Shown: in pieces, positions 24,140 through 33,664 of the stretch
Numbering within the stretch: the stretch's first letter is position 1
Layout of the letters: each line of letters opens with the position of its first letter
Position numbers and translations under genes: made by a program
Notes under the pieces: generated by a model
Databases searched by the model: none
What the model was told of the DNA's origin: nothing
The model's input: only the letters and a program-made list of their open reading frames with translations
NCBI GenBank assembly: GCA_947365245.1
Contig: CANAWG010000007.1
Coordinates: 59,656-123,655, forward strand
DNA from: an uncultured Oscillibacter sp.
Lineage (GTDB): Bacteria > Bacillota > Clostridia > Oscillospirales > Oscillospiraceae
Length of the DNA: 64,000 bases
Direction: 5' to 3'

Positions 24140-25159
24140 ATGTCCATTCTTGTCACCGGCGGCGCGGGCTATATCGGCAGTCACACCTGCGTGGAGCTGA
24201 TCCAGGCGGGCTATGAGGTCATCGTGGCGGACAATCTCTACAACTCCAGCGAGGAGGCCGTCCGCCGGGTGGAGAAAATCGTGGGGAAGAAGATCCCCTT
24301 TGAGCGGACGGAGCTGTGCGACCTTAACCAGGTGGAGGCCCTCTTCGCCAAGTACCCAGGAATCGACGCCGTGATGCACTTCGCCGGCCTCAAGGCCGTG
24401 GGGGAGAGCGTCTCCAAGCCTCTGGAGTACTACTCCAACAACCTGATCAGCACCCTCTACCTCCTCCAGGTCATGCGGGAGCGGGGCGTGAAGAACTTCG
24501 TCTTCTCCTCCTCCGCCACGGTCTACGGAGACCCCGCCACCGTGCCCATCCGGGAGGACTTCCCCACCGGCGGCACCACCAATCCCTACGGCACCACCAA
24601 GCTCTTCCAGGAGCGCATTCTCTCCGACTACTGTGCCGCGGACCCCACGCTGAACGTGGCGCTGCTGCGGTACTTCAACCCCATCGGCGCCCACGAGAGC
24701 GGCCTCATCGGCGAGGACCCCAACGGCATCCCCAACAACCTGGTGCCCTATATCGCCAAGGTCGCCGTTGGCCAGCTTCCCAAGCTCCACGTCTACGGCG
24801 ACGACTACAACACCCCCGACGGCACCGGCGTGCGGGACTATATCCACGTGGTGGACCTGGCCAAGGGCCACGTGGCGGCGCTGAGGAAGCTGGAGAGCAA
24901 GTGCGGCCTCTTCGTATGCAACCTGGGCACCGGCAAGGGCTACAGCGTGCTGGACGTGCTCCACGCCTACGAGAAAGCCTGCGGCAGGACGCTGCCCTAT
25001 GTCATCGACCCCCGCCGCCCCGGCGACATCGCCACCTGTTACGCCGACCCCAAAAAGGCCCGGGAGGAGCTGGGCTGGCAGGCGGAGCTTGGCATTGAGG
25101 AGATGTGCGCCTCCTCCTGGAAGTGGCAGTCTATGAACCCCAACGGGTATAAAGGTTAA
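24140..25159 (+). CDS. galE: UDP-glucose 4-epimerase
   Basis: The product has 339 residues, starting at ATG 24140 after GAAAGGAGCGG. The Rossmann motif GGAGYIGS is at 7-14, the SDR catalytic pair YxxxK occurs in NPYGTTKLF (about 151-155), and the extended-SDR C-terminal RRPGDIATCYAD is present. It interconverts UDP-glucose and UDP-galactose, and in many family members also UDP-GlcNAc and UDP-GalNAc. It starts an operon-like run with a nucleotidyltransferase 13 bp later and a NahK-like kinase, which suggests the amino-sugar version of the reaction here. Confidence 0.95.
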   Translation: MSILVTGGAGYIGSHTCVELIQAGYEVIVADNLYNSSEEAVRRVEKIVGKKIPFERTELCDLNQVEALFAKYPGIDAVMHFAGLKAVGESVSKPLEYYSNNLISTLYLLQVMRERGVKNFVFSSSATVYGDPATVPIREDFPTGGTTNPYGTTKLFQERILSDYCAADPTLNVALLRYFNPIGAHESGLIGEDPNGIPNNLVPYIAKVAVGQLPKLHVYGDDYNTPDGTGVRDYIHVVDLAKGHVAALRKLESKCGLFVCNLGTGKGYSVLDVLHAYEKACGRTLPYVIDPRRPGDIATCYADPKKAREELGWQAELGIEEMCASSWKWQSMNPNGYKG

Positions 25160-25172
25160 GGAGGAACGGACT

Positions 25173-26096
25173 ATGAACAAGCCTGTTCTCGTTATCATGG
25201 CCGCCGGCATGGGCAGCCGGTACGGCGGACTCAAGCAGCTGGACCCCGTGGGCAATCACGGCCAGCTGATTATCGACTACTCCATCTACGACGCCCGCCG
25301 GGCGGGCTTTGAGACCGTGGTCTTCGTCATCAAGCACGAGATCGAGGAGGACTTCAAGCGCGCCATCGGCGACCGGGTGGCCCGGGTGATGGACGTGAAG
25401 TACGCCTATCAGCAGCTGGACGACCTGCCGGAGGGCTACGCCGTCCCGGCGGAGCGCACCAAGCCCTGGGGCACCGCCCACGCGGCGCTGTCCGTGCGGG
25501 AGATCGTGGACGGCCCCTTTGCCGTCATCAACGCCGACGACTACTACGGCCCGGAGGCGTTCCGGGAGATCTACGACTACCTCTCCGGCCACCCCGACGG
25601 GGCGCTGTATGAGTACGTCATGGTGGGCTACCTGCTGAAAAACACGGTGACGGAGAACGGCACCGTGGCCCGGGGCGTGTGCGAGGAGACGGCGGAGAAC
25701 TTCCTCACCCGGGTCACCGAGCGCACCAAGATCGAAAAAGGCGAGCCCCCCCGCTATACCGAGGACGACGGGGCGACCTGGACGGACCTGCCGGGGGAGA
25801 CCATCGTCTCCATGAATATGTGGGGCTTCAACCGCAGCTTCCTGGACGAGGCCTGGAGGCGGTTCCCCGCCTTTTTGGACGGGGCCCTGGGGTCGAACCC
25901 CGCCAAGGCGGAGTACTTCCTGCCCACCGTGGTCAGCCAGCTGATCGACGAGGGGAAGGCCCGGGTGAAGGTGCTGCGCAGCGAGGACAAGTGGTACGGC
26001 GTCACCTACCGGGAGGACAAGCCCGCGGTGGTAGCCGCCATCGCGGAGAAGACCGCCAACCGGCTGTATCCCGACGATCTCTGGGGGGTGAAGTGA
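25173..26096 (+). CDS. Sugar-phosphate nucleotidyltransferase-like protein
   Basis: The product has 307 residues, starting at ATG 25173 after TAAGGAGGAAC. The N-terminus VIMAAGMGSRYGGLKQLDPVG (8-28) is the NTP-binding loop of the nucleotidyltransferase fold, although it departs from the usual GxGTRxxPxT; VINADDYYG near 117 carries the metal-binding aspartates. The substrate is not certain. Its place between galE and a NahK-like kinase suggests it joins UTP to a hexosamine- or hexose-1-phosphate made by that kinase. Its stop codon overlaps the start of the kinase gene by one base (TGATG). Confidence 0.8.
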   Translation: MNKPVLVIMAAGMGSRYGGLKQLDPVGNHGQLIIDYSIYDARRAGFETVVFVIKHEIEEDFKRAIGDRVARVMDVKYAYQQLDDLPEGYAVPAERTKPWGTAHAALSVREIVDGPFAVINADDYYGPEAFREIYDYLSGHPDGALYEYVMVGYLLKNTVTENGTVARGVCEETAENFLTRVTERTKIEKGEPPRYTEDDGATWTDLPGETIVSMNMWGFNRSFLDEAWRRFPAFLDGALGSNPAKAEYFLPTVVSQLIDEGKARVKVLRSEDKWYGVTYREDKPAVVAAIAEKTANRLYPDDLWGVK

Positions 26097-27205
26097 TGGC
26101 CCGGGCGGAGGAGACTTTGCAGGAGGTGCTGGCCGCCTTTGACTTCGGCGCCCCCGTGGTGGGGGCCGTGCGGTACGGCCAGGGACATATCAACGACACG
26201 TTCTGCGTACACACCCAGCCGGAGGACGCCGCCTGCCGCCGCTTCATTCTCCAGCGCATGAGCGCCGCCGCCTTCAAGCGGCCGGACCAGCTGATGGAGA
26301 ACATCATCGGCGTCACGGAGTACCTGGGCCGGCAGATCAGGGAGCGGGGCGGCGACCGCAGCCGGGAGGCCATGGAGGTCCTCCGGCCGAAGAACGGCCA
26401 GCCCTATTACACCGACAGCCAGGGCGGCGCCTGGCGGCTCTACCCCTTTGTGGAGCACACCGTCTGCTATCAGGCGGCGGACACGCCGGAGCTCTTCGCC
26501 GCCTCCGGCCGGGCTTTCGGCCGCTTCCAGCAGCTGCTGAAAGGCTACCCGGCGGAGACCCTCCACGAGACCATCCCCAACTTCCACAACACCGAGGACC
26601 GGCTGAAGAAGTTCAAGGCCGCCCTGGCGGCGGACAAGCTGGGCCGGGCCGGGGCGTGCGGGCCGGAGATTGACTTCGTTCTGGCCCGGGAGGCGGACTG
26701 CTCCGCGGCGCTTACCGCCATGCGGGCGGGAAAACTCCCCGTCCGGGTCACCCACAACGACACCAAGCTGAACAACGTCCTCATGGACGAGACCACCGGC
26801 GAGGGTATCTGCATCATCGACCTGGACACCGTGATGCCGGGGCTGGTGATCTACGACTTCGGCGACTCCATCCGCTTCGGCGCCAACCACAGCGCCGAGG
26901 ATGAGACCGACCTCACCAAGGTCAGCCTGGACGTGGACCTCTTCGACGTCTATACCAAGGCGTTTTTGGAGGGCACCGGCGGCTCCCTCACCGACGGGGA
27001 GCTGGAGTACCTCCCCTGGGGGGCCAAGCTGATGACCCTGGAGTGCGGCATCCGCTTCCTCACCGACTACCTGGAGGGGGACGTCTACTTCCATACAGAG
27101 CGGGAGGGCCAGAATCTGGACCGCTGCCGCACCCAGTTCAAGCTGGTGTCGGACATGGAGGAGCGCTGGGACGAGCTGGCCGCCATCGTGGACAAGTACC
27201 GCTGA
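26096..27205 (+). CDS. NahK-like N-acetylhexosamine 1-kinase (aminoglycoside phosphotransferase fold)
   Basis: The product has 369 residues, starting in the TGATG junction with the preceding gene. The kinase catalytic loop VTHNDTKLNNVLMD (about 219-232) and metal site IIDLDTVMPGL (about 240-250) followed by YDFGDSIRFGAN are close to those of bifidobacterial NahK/LnpB, which phosphorylates GlcNAc or GalNAc at C1. The neighbouring nagA, nagB, sugar ABC transporter and galE support an N-acetylhexosamine substrate. Other APH-fold sugar kinases remain possible. Confidence 0.78.
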   Translation: MARAEETLQEVLAAFDFGAPVVGAVRYGQGHINDTFCVHTQPEDAACRRFILQRMSAAAFKRPDQLMENIIGVTEYLGRQIRERGGDRSREAMEVLRPKNGQPYYTDSQGGAWRLYPFVEHTVCYQAADTPELFAASGRAFGRFQQLLKGYPAETLHETIPNFHNTEDRLKKFKAALAADKLGRAGACGPEIDFVLAREADCSAALTAMRAGKLPVRVTHNDTKLNNVLMDETTGEGICIIDLDTVMPGLVIYDFGDSIRFGANHSAEDETDLTKVSLDVDLFDVYTKAFLEGTGGSLTDGELEYLPWGAKLMTLECGIRFLTDYLEGDVYFHTEREGQNLDRCRTQFKLVSDMEERWDELAAIVDKYR

Positions 27206-27293
27206 GCGCGTGTGGTCCCGCGGGAGGGAGGACCTCCCGCGGGCGCTTCGCCCCGGGAGGGGCTGTGTCTTTTTGCCGGGGAGGCGGCTTTGC

Positions 27294-28169
27294 ATGACGG
27301 AGATGAACATCCTGTTTGACGAGGAGCGGCTGCGCAAGCTCATCGCCAACCTCAATATCCTCACGGGCATCCCCGCCAACATCCTGGACCCGGAGGGGAG
27401 GGACATCAACCTCTTCAAGGGGCATCCGCCCTTTTGCCGGATGCTCAACGACCTGCCGGAGGGGCACCGGCGGTGCGTGGAGTGCGACCAGTGCAAAATC
27501 CGGCACTACACCGCGGAGAAGGGGTTTCAGTTCTACCGCTGCCACGCGGGAATCTGCGAGGCCATCATGCCCCTGTTCGACAAGAAGCGCCCCCTGGCCT
27601 ACCTGGCCTTTGGCTGCTATCTGGACGAGACCCCCATGGAGGAGCAGTGGGAGGCGGCCCGCGGCCGCCTGGACTGGTACCCCGGCGGGGCCGACGCCCT
27701 GCGCCCGGCCTTTTTCCAGTTCCGGCAGTACAGCCAGCGGGAGCTGCGGGCCTACGCCGAGACGCTGGAGGCGCTGTCCTCCTACATCCAGCTCAAGGGC
27801 ATGATTCTCACGGCGGAGCAGACGGACCTGCAGAAGCTGGAGCTCTATCTGGACCAGCACTACATGGAAAAGCTGTCCCTGGCCTCCGTCTCCCGGGACC
27901 TGCGCATCGGCCGCACCAAGCTCTGCGCCCTGGCCAAGGAGCTCTCCGGCGGCCGTACCCTGTCCCACCTTATCGCCCAGCGCCGCATCGGCGAGGCCAA
28001 GCGGCTGCTGCTCCAGAGCAGTCTGCCCATCTCCGTGGTGGGGGAGATGGTGGGCATCAGCGACTACAACTATTTTTCCAAGGTCTTCCGCTCCGTCACC
28101 GGCAGCACCCCCAGCGCGTTCCGCAAAAGCGGGCTCAGCGCCGCCGGGATTCCGGGGAACCGCGGATGA
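27294..28169 (+). CDS. AraC-family regulator with PocR-type sensory domain
   Basis: The product has 291 residues, starting at ATG 27294 after GGGGAGGCGG. Residues about 10-160 match the PocR domain, with the cysteine pattern C..C..C (RRCVECDQCK near 60-69 and YRCHAGICEAIM near 81-92). The C-terminal 100 residues are two HTH units (LSLASVSRDLRIGRTKLCAL; LPISVVGEMVGISDYNYFSKVF). PocR domains sense small metabolites. It most likely activates the ABC transporter genes that follow, whose promoter has a poor -35. Confidence 0.87.
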   Translation: MTEMNILFDEERLRKLIANLNILTGIPANILDPEGRDINLFKGHPPFCRMLNDLPEGHRRCVECDQCKIRHYTAEKGFQFYRCHAGICEAIMPLFDKKRPLAYLAFGCYLDETPMEEQWEAARGRLDWYPGGADALRPAFFQFRQYSQRELRAYAETLEALSSYIQLKGMILTAEQTDLQKLELYLDQHYMEKLSLASVSRDLRIGRTKLCALAKELSGGRTLSHLIAQRRIGEAKRLLLQSSLPISVVGEMVGISDYNYFSKVFRSVTGSTPSAFRKSGLSAAGIPGNRG

Positions 28170-28230
28170 AATCCAGGGCGCAGCTGCGCACGTTGACTCC
28201 ATCGGTGTTTCCCCAGGCTAATCGATTACG

Positions 28231-28268
28231 AAATCGTACGAACTTTCGCGGTTCGTACGATTTTTCTA
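28231..28268 (+). terminator. Terminator of the araC-type gene
   Basis: AAATCGTACGAAC, loop TTTCGCG, GTTCGTACGATTT, then TTCT: a perfect 13-bp stem. Its symmetry also resembles an operator, but the T-run favours termination. Confidence 0.75.
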
Positions 28269-28286
28269 TAAAGCGGACTTTTTGCC

Positions 28287-28315
28287 CTATTATTCGCAGA
28301 ATGAACAAGTATAAT
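28287..28315 (+). promoter_or_regulatory. Probable activator-dependent promoter of the ABC transporter operon
   Basis: A TATAAT hexamer lies at 28310-28315 with no recognisable -35 at the right distance. It lies 93 bp upstream of the binding-protein gene and just after the regulator gene's terminator, which fits an AraC-activated promoter. Confidence 0.4.
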
Positions 28316-28407
28316 TTAGATTATGGAAATGCCTTTGTGGATTATTTCTACACAGAGTGCTCCCCATGGGCGTTTCAAGACTATTTCATGAAAGAGGAGA
28401 ATTGAAG

Positions 28408-29700
28408 ATGAAGAGATTTCTTGCGCTGCTGCTGGCTCTGGTCATGACCATGGCCCTGGTGGCCTGCGGCAGTAAGACCGACACCCCCGCGACGCCTGAC
28501 ACTCCCCCCGCCAGCACCGATCAGCCCGCCCCCGAGACCCCCGCTGAGAAGGTCTCCCTCAACGTCATCGCCGCCCAGTACGGCGACCTGACCAAGGACT
28601 GGTGGGCCAACTTCCAGACGGAGTTCAACGCCAGCCACGACGACATCGACCTGAATGTGGAGGTCGTCTCCTGGAACGACATCTACACCGTGGTCAACAC
28701 CCGTATCTCCGGCAATACGCCCCCTGACATCCTGAACATCGACGTCTTCGCCGACTATGTGGCCGACGATCTGCTGCGGCCCATTCAGGACTTCGTCTCC
28801 GACGAGACCTACGCCAAATTCTATCCCGCGTTCCTGGAGCAGTCCAATATCGACGGCACCATCTGGGCCATCCCCGACCTGGCCTCCGCCCGCGCCATGT
28901 ACTACAACGCGGACATCCTGGAGGCCGCCGGCGTGGCAGCGCCTCCCGCCACCTGGGCCGAGCTGCGCGACGCCTGCGAGAAGATCAAGGCATACGACTC
29001 CAGCATCTATCCCTGGGGCGTGGATATGACCACCGACGAGGGCCAGGCCTGCTTCGCCTATTACATCTGGAACAACGGCGGCGACTTCACCGACGCCCAG
29101 GGCAACTGGACGCTGAATACTCCCGAGAACGTGGAGGCCGTTGAGTACATCGTCGGAATGGTCAAGGACGGCCTGACCAACTCCGACCCCGCCAACGAGA
29201 CCCGCTATGACCTGCAGGAGCTGTTCGCCGGCGGCAAGCTCGCCATGATGATCGGCCCCAACCAGATCACCAACTACGTGGAGGGCTCCGCGAACCCCAT
29301 CAACTTCGGCATCGCCTCCATCCCCGCCAACGAGGGCAAGGAGACTGCCTCCGTGGGCGTTATGGACCGCTTCATGGTGTTTGACAACGAGGATACCGAC
29401 GACAAGGTGGACGCCATCAAGGAGTTCTTCGACTACTTCTATGAGGACACCCGTTATTCCGACTGGGTCATCATGGAGACGTTCCTGCCCGCCACCACCA
29501 CCGGCGGCGAGATCATGGCCGCCGCCGACCCCGCTGCCGGCGAGTGGATCAACATCGTGGGCTCCGCCAGGTTCTATCCCACTGCCAAGGCCGAGTGGGC
29601 CGACGTGAAGCAGGGCGTTATCGACGTGGAGCAGCACGCGCTGCTGGGCGGCGACGTTGCGGAGCTGCTGGATACCCTCCAGGCCAGCCTCCCCAACTGA
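28408..29700 (+). CDS. ABC transporter sugar-binding lipoprotein
   Basis: The product has 430 residues, starting at ATG 28408 after AAAGAGGAGAATTGAAG. The signal peptide ends in a lipobox (LVAC, cysteine 21) followed by a Ser/Thr/Pro-rich tether to about residue 50. The remainder has the pattern of cluster B/D extracellular solute-binding proteins (ISGNTPPDILNIDVFADYV, GTIWAIPDLASARAMYYNADILE). With the permeases and ATPase nearby it would bind an oligosaccharide, most likely one with N-acetylhexosamine, judging from nagA, nagB and the NahK-like gene. Confidence 0.9.
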   Translation: MKRFLALLLALVMTMALVACGSKTDTPATPDTPPASTDQPAPETPAEKVSLNVIAAQYGDLTKDWWANFQTEFNASHDDIDLNVEVVSWNDIYTVVNTRISGNTPPDILNIDVFADYVADDLLRPIQDFVSDETYAKFYPAFLEQSNIDGTIWAIPDLASARAMYYNADILEAAGVAAPPATWAELRDACEKIKAYDSSIYPWGVDMTTDEGQACFAYYIWNNGGDFTDAQGNWTLNTPENVEAVEYIVGMVKDGLTNSDPANETRYDLQELFAGGKLAMMIGPNQITNYVEGSANPINFGIASIPANEGKETASVGVMDRFMVFDNEDTDDKVDAIKEFFDYFYEDTRYSDWVIMETFLPATTTGGEIMAAADPAAGEWINIVGSARFYPTAKAEWADVKQGVIDVEQHALLGGDVAELLDTLQASLPN

Positions 29701-29737
29701 GGACGGCAGCCCATAAAATCTGAAATCAAACGCACAG

Positions 29738-29776
29738 CCGCGGGCCGGGCCGGCTTGGTCCGGCCCGCGGTTCTTC
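29738..29776 (+). terminator. Attenuator-type hairpin between binding protein and permease genes
   Basis: CCGCGGGCCGG and CCGGCCCGCGG form a perfect 11-bp stem followed by TTCTT. Partial termination here would give more binding protein than permease, a common arrangement in such operons. Confidence 0.6.
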
Positions 29777-29859
29777 CCTTTGCGGCCGCTTTCCGGGGGC
29801 GGGCTGCCCGCCTCCGGAAAGCGGCCGGAGAGAAAAATGTAATTTAGGGAGGTGTCTCC

Positions 29860-30816
29860 GTGAACGCAGCGAGCCAAACCGTTTCCGAAGAGAAGCGCGC
29901 GCCTGTGAAGAAACAGGTCCCCGGCAGCTCCGGGAAGAGGCTGTTCCGGAAAGTGGAGCCCTATATCTGGATCGCGCCCAGTGTGATCCTGATGGCGATC
30001 TTCATTCTGGTCCCCATTCTGTCCGTTTTCCGGATGGCCATGAGCGACGTCAGCCGGGCGGGCAAGATCAAGGGCTTCAACGGCCTGGGGAACTTTTCCA
30101 AGGTCATCAGCAATCCCTCTTTCAGCCTGGTTTTGAAGAACACGCTGGTGTGGACCGTGGCGGTGGTGGTTCTCTCCACCGTGCTGGGCTTCATGCTGGC
30201 CCTGGTGCTGAACAACAAGTTCCGTGGGCGGAAGGTGGCCCGGGCCATCGTGGTCTTCCCCTGGGCCACCACCCTGGTCATCCAGGCCAGCGCCTGGGAC
30301 TTCATCATCAACACCGACTACGGTACGCTGAATACCCTCCTGATGCGGATTGGCCTGATCTCCGCCCCTGTGAACTGGACTCCTACGCCGGAGGCCTATT
30401 TCGCCTGGGAGATCGCCTGCGGCATCTTCGTCACCATCCCGTTTGTCACGTTCTGCGTTCTCTCCGGCCTCCAGAGCATCGACGGGTCCTACTATGAGGC
30501 CGCCACCGTGGACGGGGCGGGCTACTTCCAGAAGCTGTTCAGCATCACGCTGCCGCTGGTGAAGTCCTCTCTGACAGTGTCCACCGTGCTGAACATCATC
30601 TACGTCTTCAACTCTTTCCCCATCATCTGGACCATGACCAAGGGCGACCCCGCCAACCACACGGACACCCTGGTGACCTATCTCTACAAGCTGGCGTTCT
30701 ACAACGGCAAGCAGGGTGAGGCCGCCGCCGTGTCGGTCATCGGCTTTTTGATCCTGCTGATCTGCGCCAGCGTCTACATGATCTACACCCTGCGGAAAGG
30801 AGATGACGACCTGTGA
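29860..30816 (+). CDS. ABC sugar transporter permease, MalF type
   Basis: The product has 318 residues, starting at GTG 29860 after TTAGGGAGGTGTCTCC. Six transmembrane segments follow a 30-residue cytoplasmic N-terminus. The EAA-like loop YYEAATVDGAGYFQKLFSITLPL lies near residues 210-232, the contact site for the ATPase. It overlaps the next permease gene by 4 bp. Confidence 0.93.
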   Translation: MNAASQTVSEEKRAPVKKQVPGSSGKRLFRKVEPYIWIAPSVILMAIFILVPILSVFRMAMSDVSRAGKIKGFNGLGNFSKVISNPSFSLVLKNTLVWTVAVVVLSTVLGFMLALVLNNKFRGRKVARAIVVFPWATTLVIQASAWDFIINTDYGTLNTLLMRIGLISAPVNWTPTPEAYFAWEIACGIFVTIPFVTFCVLSGLQSIDGSYYEAATVDGAGYFQKLFSITLPLVKSSLTVSTVLNIIYVFNSFPIIWTMTKGDPANHTDTLVTYLYKLAFYNGKQGEAAAVSVIGFLILLICASVYMIYTLRKGDDDL

Positions 30817-31679
30817 GTGCGCCCGATACCGCTTTGAAAAAGCCGGTCTCCGTGAAGAAGACGGTCCTGCGGGTCCTTTTGTACCTGGTGGTGCTGGATG
30901 TGTGCATCATCACCCTGTACCCCTACTTCGCCATGCTCTGCACCGCCCTGAAGAGCCGGGCAGAGATCTTCTCGCCCAACGGCACCGTCCTGCCGGTGAC
31001 AGCCCTGTGGTCCAACTTCATCGACATCTGGAGCCGGGCTCCCATGGCCAAGTACATGCTCAACTCCATCCTCATCGCCGGCGGCTCCACCATCATCGCC
31101 ATGCTCTGCGGCATTCCCGCCGCCTACGCCCTGGCCCGCATGAAGTTTAAGGGCCAGACGGCCTTTTTGGGCGTCATCATCGTCTCTCAGATGTTCGCCC
31201 CTGTGGTGCTGCTGATCGGTATCTACAAGGTCATGCTGAGCATGGGCCTGACGGACAGCATCTGGGGACTGATTTTCATCAACGCCGCGTTTAACCAGGC
31301 TTTCACCGTCTGGCTTCTGCGGGGCACGTTTATGGGCATCTCCGCCGAGATGGAGCAGGCCGCCACCATCGACGGCTGCACCCGGGTCCAGTCCATGATG
31401 AAGGTGCTGCTGCCTGTGGCGGCCCCGGGCATCGTCACCACGCTGATCTTCATTTTCATCAACGCCTGGAACGAGTATACCGTGGCCCTGTGCCTCATCC
31501 AGACCGACACGCTCAAGCCGCTGACCGTGGGCATCAACACCTTTAACGGCTACAATATCATCGAGTGGCAGTACCTCTTCGCCGCCTCTATCTTCGCCAT
31601 CATTCCGGTGGTCATCCTCTTCATGTGCATCGAGAAGAACCTGGTCAGCGGTCTGGCCTCCGGCGGTGTGAAGGGATAA
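30813..31679 (+). CDS. ABC sugar transporter permease, MalG type
   Basis: The product has 288 residues, starting at a GTG that overlaps the previous stop (GTGA). It has six transmembrane segments, with the EAA loop MEQAATIDGCTRVQSMMKVLLPVAAPG near residues 184-210. It pairs with the upstream permease to form the import channel. Together with the lipoprotein and the MsmK-type ATPase encoded at 33891 it makes a complete carbohydrate importer. Confidence 0.93.
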   Translation: MSAPDTALKKPVSVKKTVLRVLLYLVVLDVCIITLYPYFAMLCTALKSRAEIFSPNGTVLPVTALWSNFIDIWSRAPMAKYMLNSILIAGGSTIIAMLCGIPAAYALARMKFKGQTAFLGVIIVSQMFAPVVLLIGIYKVMLSMGLTDSIWGLIFINAAFNQAFTVWLLRGTFMGISAEMEQAATIDGCTRVQSMMKVLLPVAAPGIVTTLIFIFINAWNEYTVALCLIQTDTLKPLTVGINTFNGYNIIEWQYLFAASIFAIIPVVILFMCIEKNLVSGLASGGVKG

Positions 31680-31787
31680 TTTCGCCGATTCCGAAAAAAG
31701 TCATAGATTTCTCCGGCGGACTGTGGTAGAATTCCACCAGAGTGACCACTCCGCCCGCCGGAGGTTTTTGGAAAGGGAGAATACACC

Positions 31788-32534
31788 ATGAGAATCTACT
31801 GCGAAAAAGACTACGATGCCATGAGCCGCCGGGCCGCCTCGGTTATCGCCGGTGAGGTTATCCACAACCCGGCCTGTCTGCTGGGTCTGGCCACCGGCTC
31901 CACGCCTGAGGGCGCCTACAAGTACCTGGTGGACTGGTACAAACAGGGGCTCATCAGCTTCAAGGACGTGCTGTCCGTCAACCTGGACGAGTACGTGGGC
32001 CTGGCCCCCTCTCATGACCAGAGCTACCGCTATTTCATGCAGAGCAATCTCTTCGACCATGTGGACATCGACCCGGCCAACACCCGGGTGCCCGACGGGC
32101 TGACCCGCGACGCCGCCGCTTTCTGCGCCGATTACGACGCCTATATCCGCGGCTGCGGCTATGTGGATCTCCAGCTTCTGGGCATCGGCCGCAACGGCCA
32201 CATCGGCTTCAACGAGCCCGGCGACCACTTCGTCAGGGAGACCCATGTGGTGGACCTGACGGAGAGCACCATCGACGCCAACGCCCGCTTCTTCGCCAGC
32301 CGCAACGACGTGCCCAAGCAGGCCATCAGCATGGGCATGGGCGCCATCATGGGCGCCAAGAGGATCCTGCTGTGCGCCAGCGGTGAGGACAAGGCCGACG
32401 CCATCTGCCGCTCCGTCTCCGGTCCCATCACCCCGGGCTGCCCGGGCTCCATCCTCCAGCTCCACCCCAACGTGGTGCTGGTGGCCGACGAGGCCGCCCT
32501 CAGCAAGCTGACGGCCTCCGGGTTCAAGGTATGA
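31788..32534 (+). CDS. nagB: Glucosamine-6-phosphate deaminase
   Basis: The product has 248 residues, starting at ATG 31788 after AAAGGGAGAATAC. It shows LGLATGSTPEGAYKYLV (32-48), SVNLDEYVGL (about 63-72) and the active-site loop GIGRNGHIGFNEPG (about 131-144). It converts glucosamine-6-phosphate to fructose-6-phosphate and ammonia. The stop overlaps the nagA start by 4 bp. Confidence 0.97.
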   Translation: MRIYCEKDYDAMSRRAASVIAGEVIHNPACLLGLATGSTPEGAYKYLVDWYKQGLISFKDVLSVNLDEYVGLAPSHDQSYRYFMQSNLFDHVDIDPANTRVPDGLTRDAAAFCADYDAYIRGCGYVDLQLLGIGRNGHIGFNEPGDHFVRETHVVDLTESTIDANARFFASRNDVPKQAISMGMGAIMGAKRILLCASGEDKADAICRSVSGPITPGCPGSILQLHPNVVLVADEAALSKLTASGFKV

Positions 32535-33664
32535 AAATCGCAGGCGGTCAGGTCTTTGACCTGAAACAGGGCTTTGCCGTCCGGGACGTCTGCACCGACG
32601 GCGCGCTGATTGCCAAGGCCAGCGGCGGCGGCGAGACGCTGGACGCCTCCGGGTGCTACGTGATCCCCGGCCTGGTGGACGTCCACTTCCACGGCTGCGT
32701 GGGGGAGGACTTCAGCGACGCTGACCCCGAGGGTCTGCAAAAGATCGCGGACTTCGAGCTGAGCCAGGGCGTGACCTATATCTGCCCCGCCGGCATGACG
32801 CTGCCGGAGGACCAGCTGACGGCCATCTGCAAGACCACCGCCGCCCACCGGAGGAAGAACGCCGGCGGCGCGGAGGTGGTGGGCGCCCACCTGGAAGGGC
32901 CTTTCCTGTGCATGGCCAAAAAGGGCGCCCAGAACGGCGCGTTTCTCCACGATCCGGACGCCGCCATGCTGCGCCGTCTCCAGGAGGCGGCGGAGGGCTG
33001 CGTGAAGCTGGTGACCCTGGCTCCCGAGCAGTCTGGCTCCGTGGAGTTCATCAAGGCCGCCCGGGAGATGGGCATCCACGTCTCCGTGGGCCACACCGTG
33101 GCGGACTACGAGACCGCCAAGGCCGCCTTTGAGGCGGGGGCCGACCACGCCACCCACCTCTTTAACGCCATGCCGCCCCTGGCCCACCGGGACCCCGGCG
33201 TCATCGGCGCGGCCTACGAGGTGCCCGGCGTCATGCCCGAGCTGATCTGCGACGGCATCCACATCCACCCGGCGGTGGTGCGGCTGACGTTCGGCCTCTT
33301 CGGCAGGGAGCGGATGATTATCATCTCCGACTCCCTGCGGGCCACGGGAATGCCCGACGGCGAATATCCTTTCGGCGGGCAGATGATCGAGGTCCACGGC
33401 AACCGGGCCACCATCCTGGGCCACCCGGAGACGCTGGCGGGCTCCGTCACCAGCCTCATGGGCTGCCTGCGGCAGACCGCGTCTTTCGGCGTCCCTCTGG
33501 CGGACGTGGTGCGGGCGTGCACCTACAACCCCGCCCGGTCCATCGGCATCGAGGACCGCGTGGGCACGCTGGACGAGGGCAAGGAGGCCAGCATGGTGCT
33601 GCTGGACGAAAAGGACCTGTCCATTCGAGCCGTCGTGTTCAAGGGGCAGGTTGTGAAAGCCTGA
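32531..33664 (+). CDS. nagA: N-acetylglucosamine-6-phosphate deacetylase
   Basis: The product has 377 residues, starting in an ATGA overlap with nagB. It shows PGLVDVHFHG (metal site, about 46-55), GAHLEGPF (about 118-125), VSVGHT (about 184-189), ATHLFNAMPPL (about 207-217) and the catalytic aspartate in IISDSLRATG (about 260-269). It removes acetate from GlcNAc-6-P before NagB. It uses the usual amidohydrolase fold. Confidence 0.97.
   Translation: MKIAGGQVFDLKQGFAVRDVCTDGALIAKASGGGETLDASGCYVIPGLVDVHFHGCVGEDFSDADPEGLQKIADFELSQGVTYICPAGMTLPEDQLTAICKTTAAHRRKNAGGAEVVGAHLEGPFLCMAKKGAQNGAFLHDPDAAMLRRLQEAAEGCVKLVTLAPEQSGSVEFIKAAREMGIHVSVGHTVADYETAKAAFEAGADHATHLFNAMPPLAHRDPGVIGAAYEVPGVMPELICDGIHIHPAVVRLTFGLFGRERMIIISDSLRATGMPDGEYPFGGQMIEVHGNRATILGHPETLAGSVTSLMGCLRQTASFGVPLADVVRACTYNPARSIGIEDRVGTLDEGKEASMVLLDEKDLSIRAVVFKGQVVKA

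Noticed and set aside
27206..27293. Terminator between the NahK-like gene and the AraC-type gene
   Set aside because: A strong CCCGCGGGAGG/CCTCCCGCGGG stem exists but lacks a T-run, so it may only slow or stabilise transcripts; not listed as a terminator.
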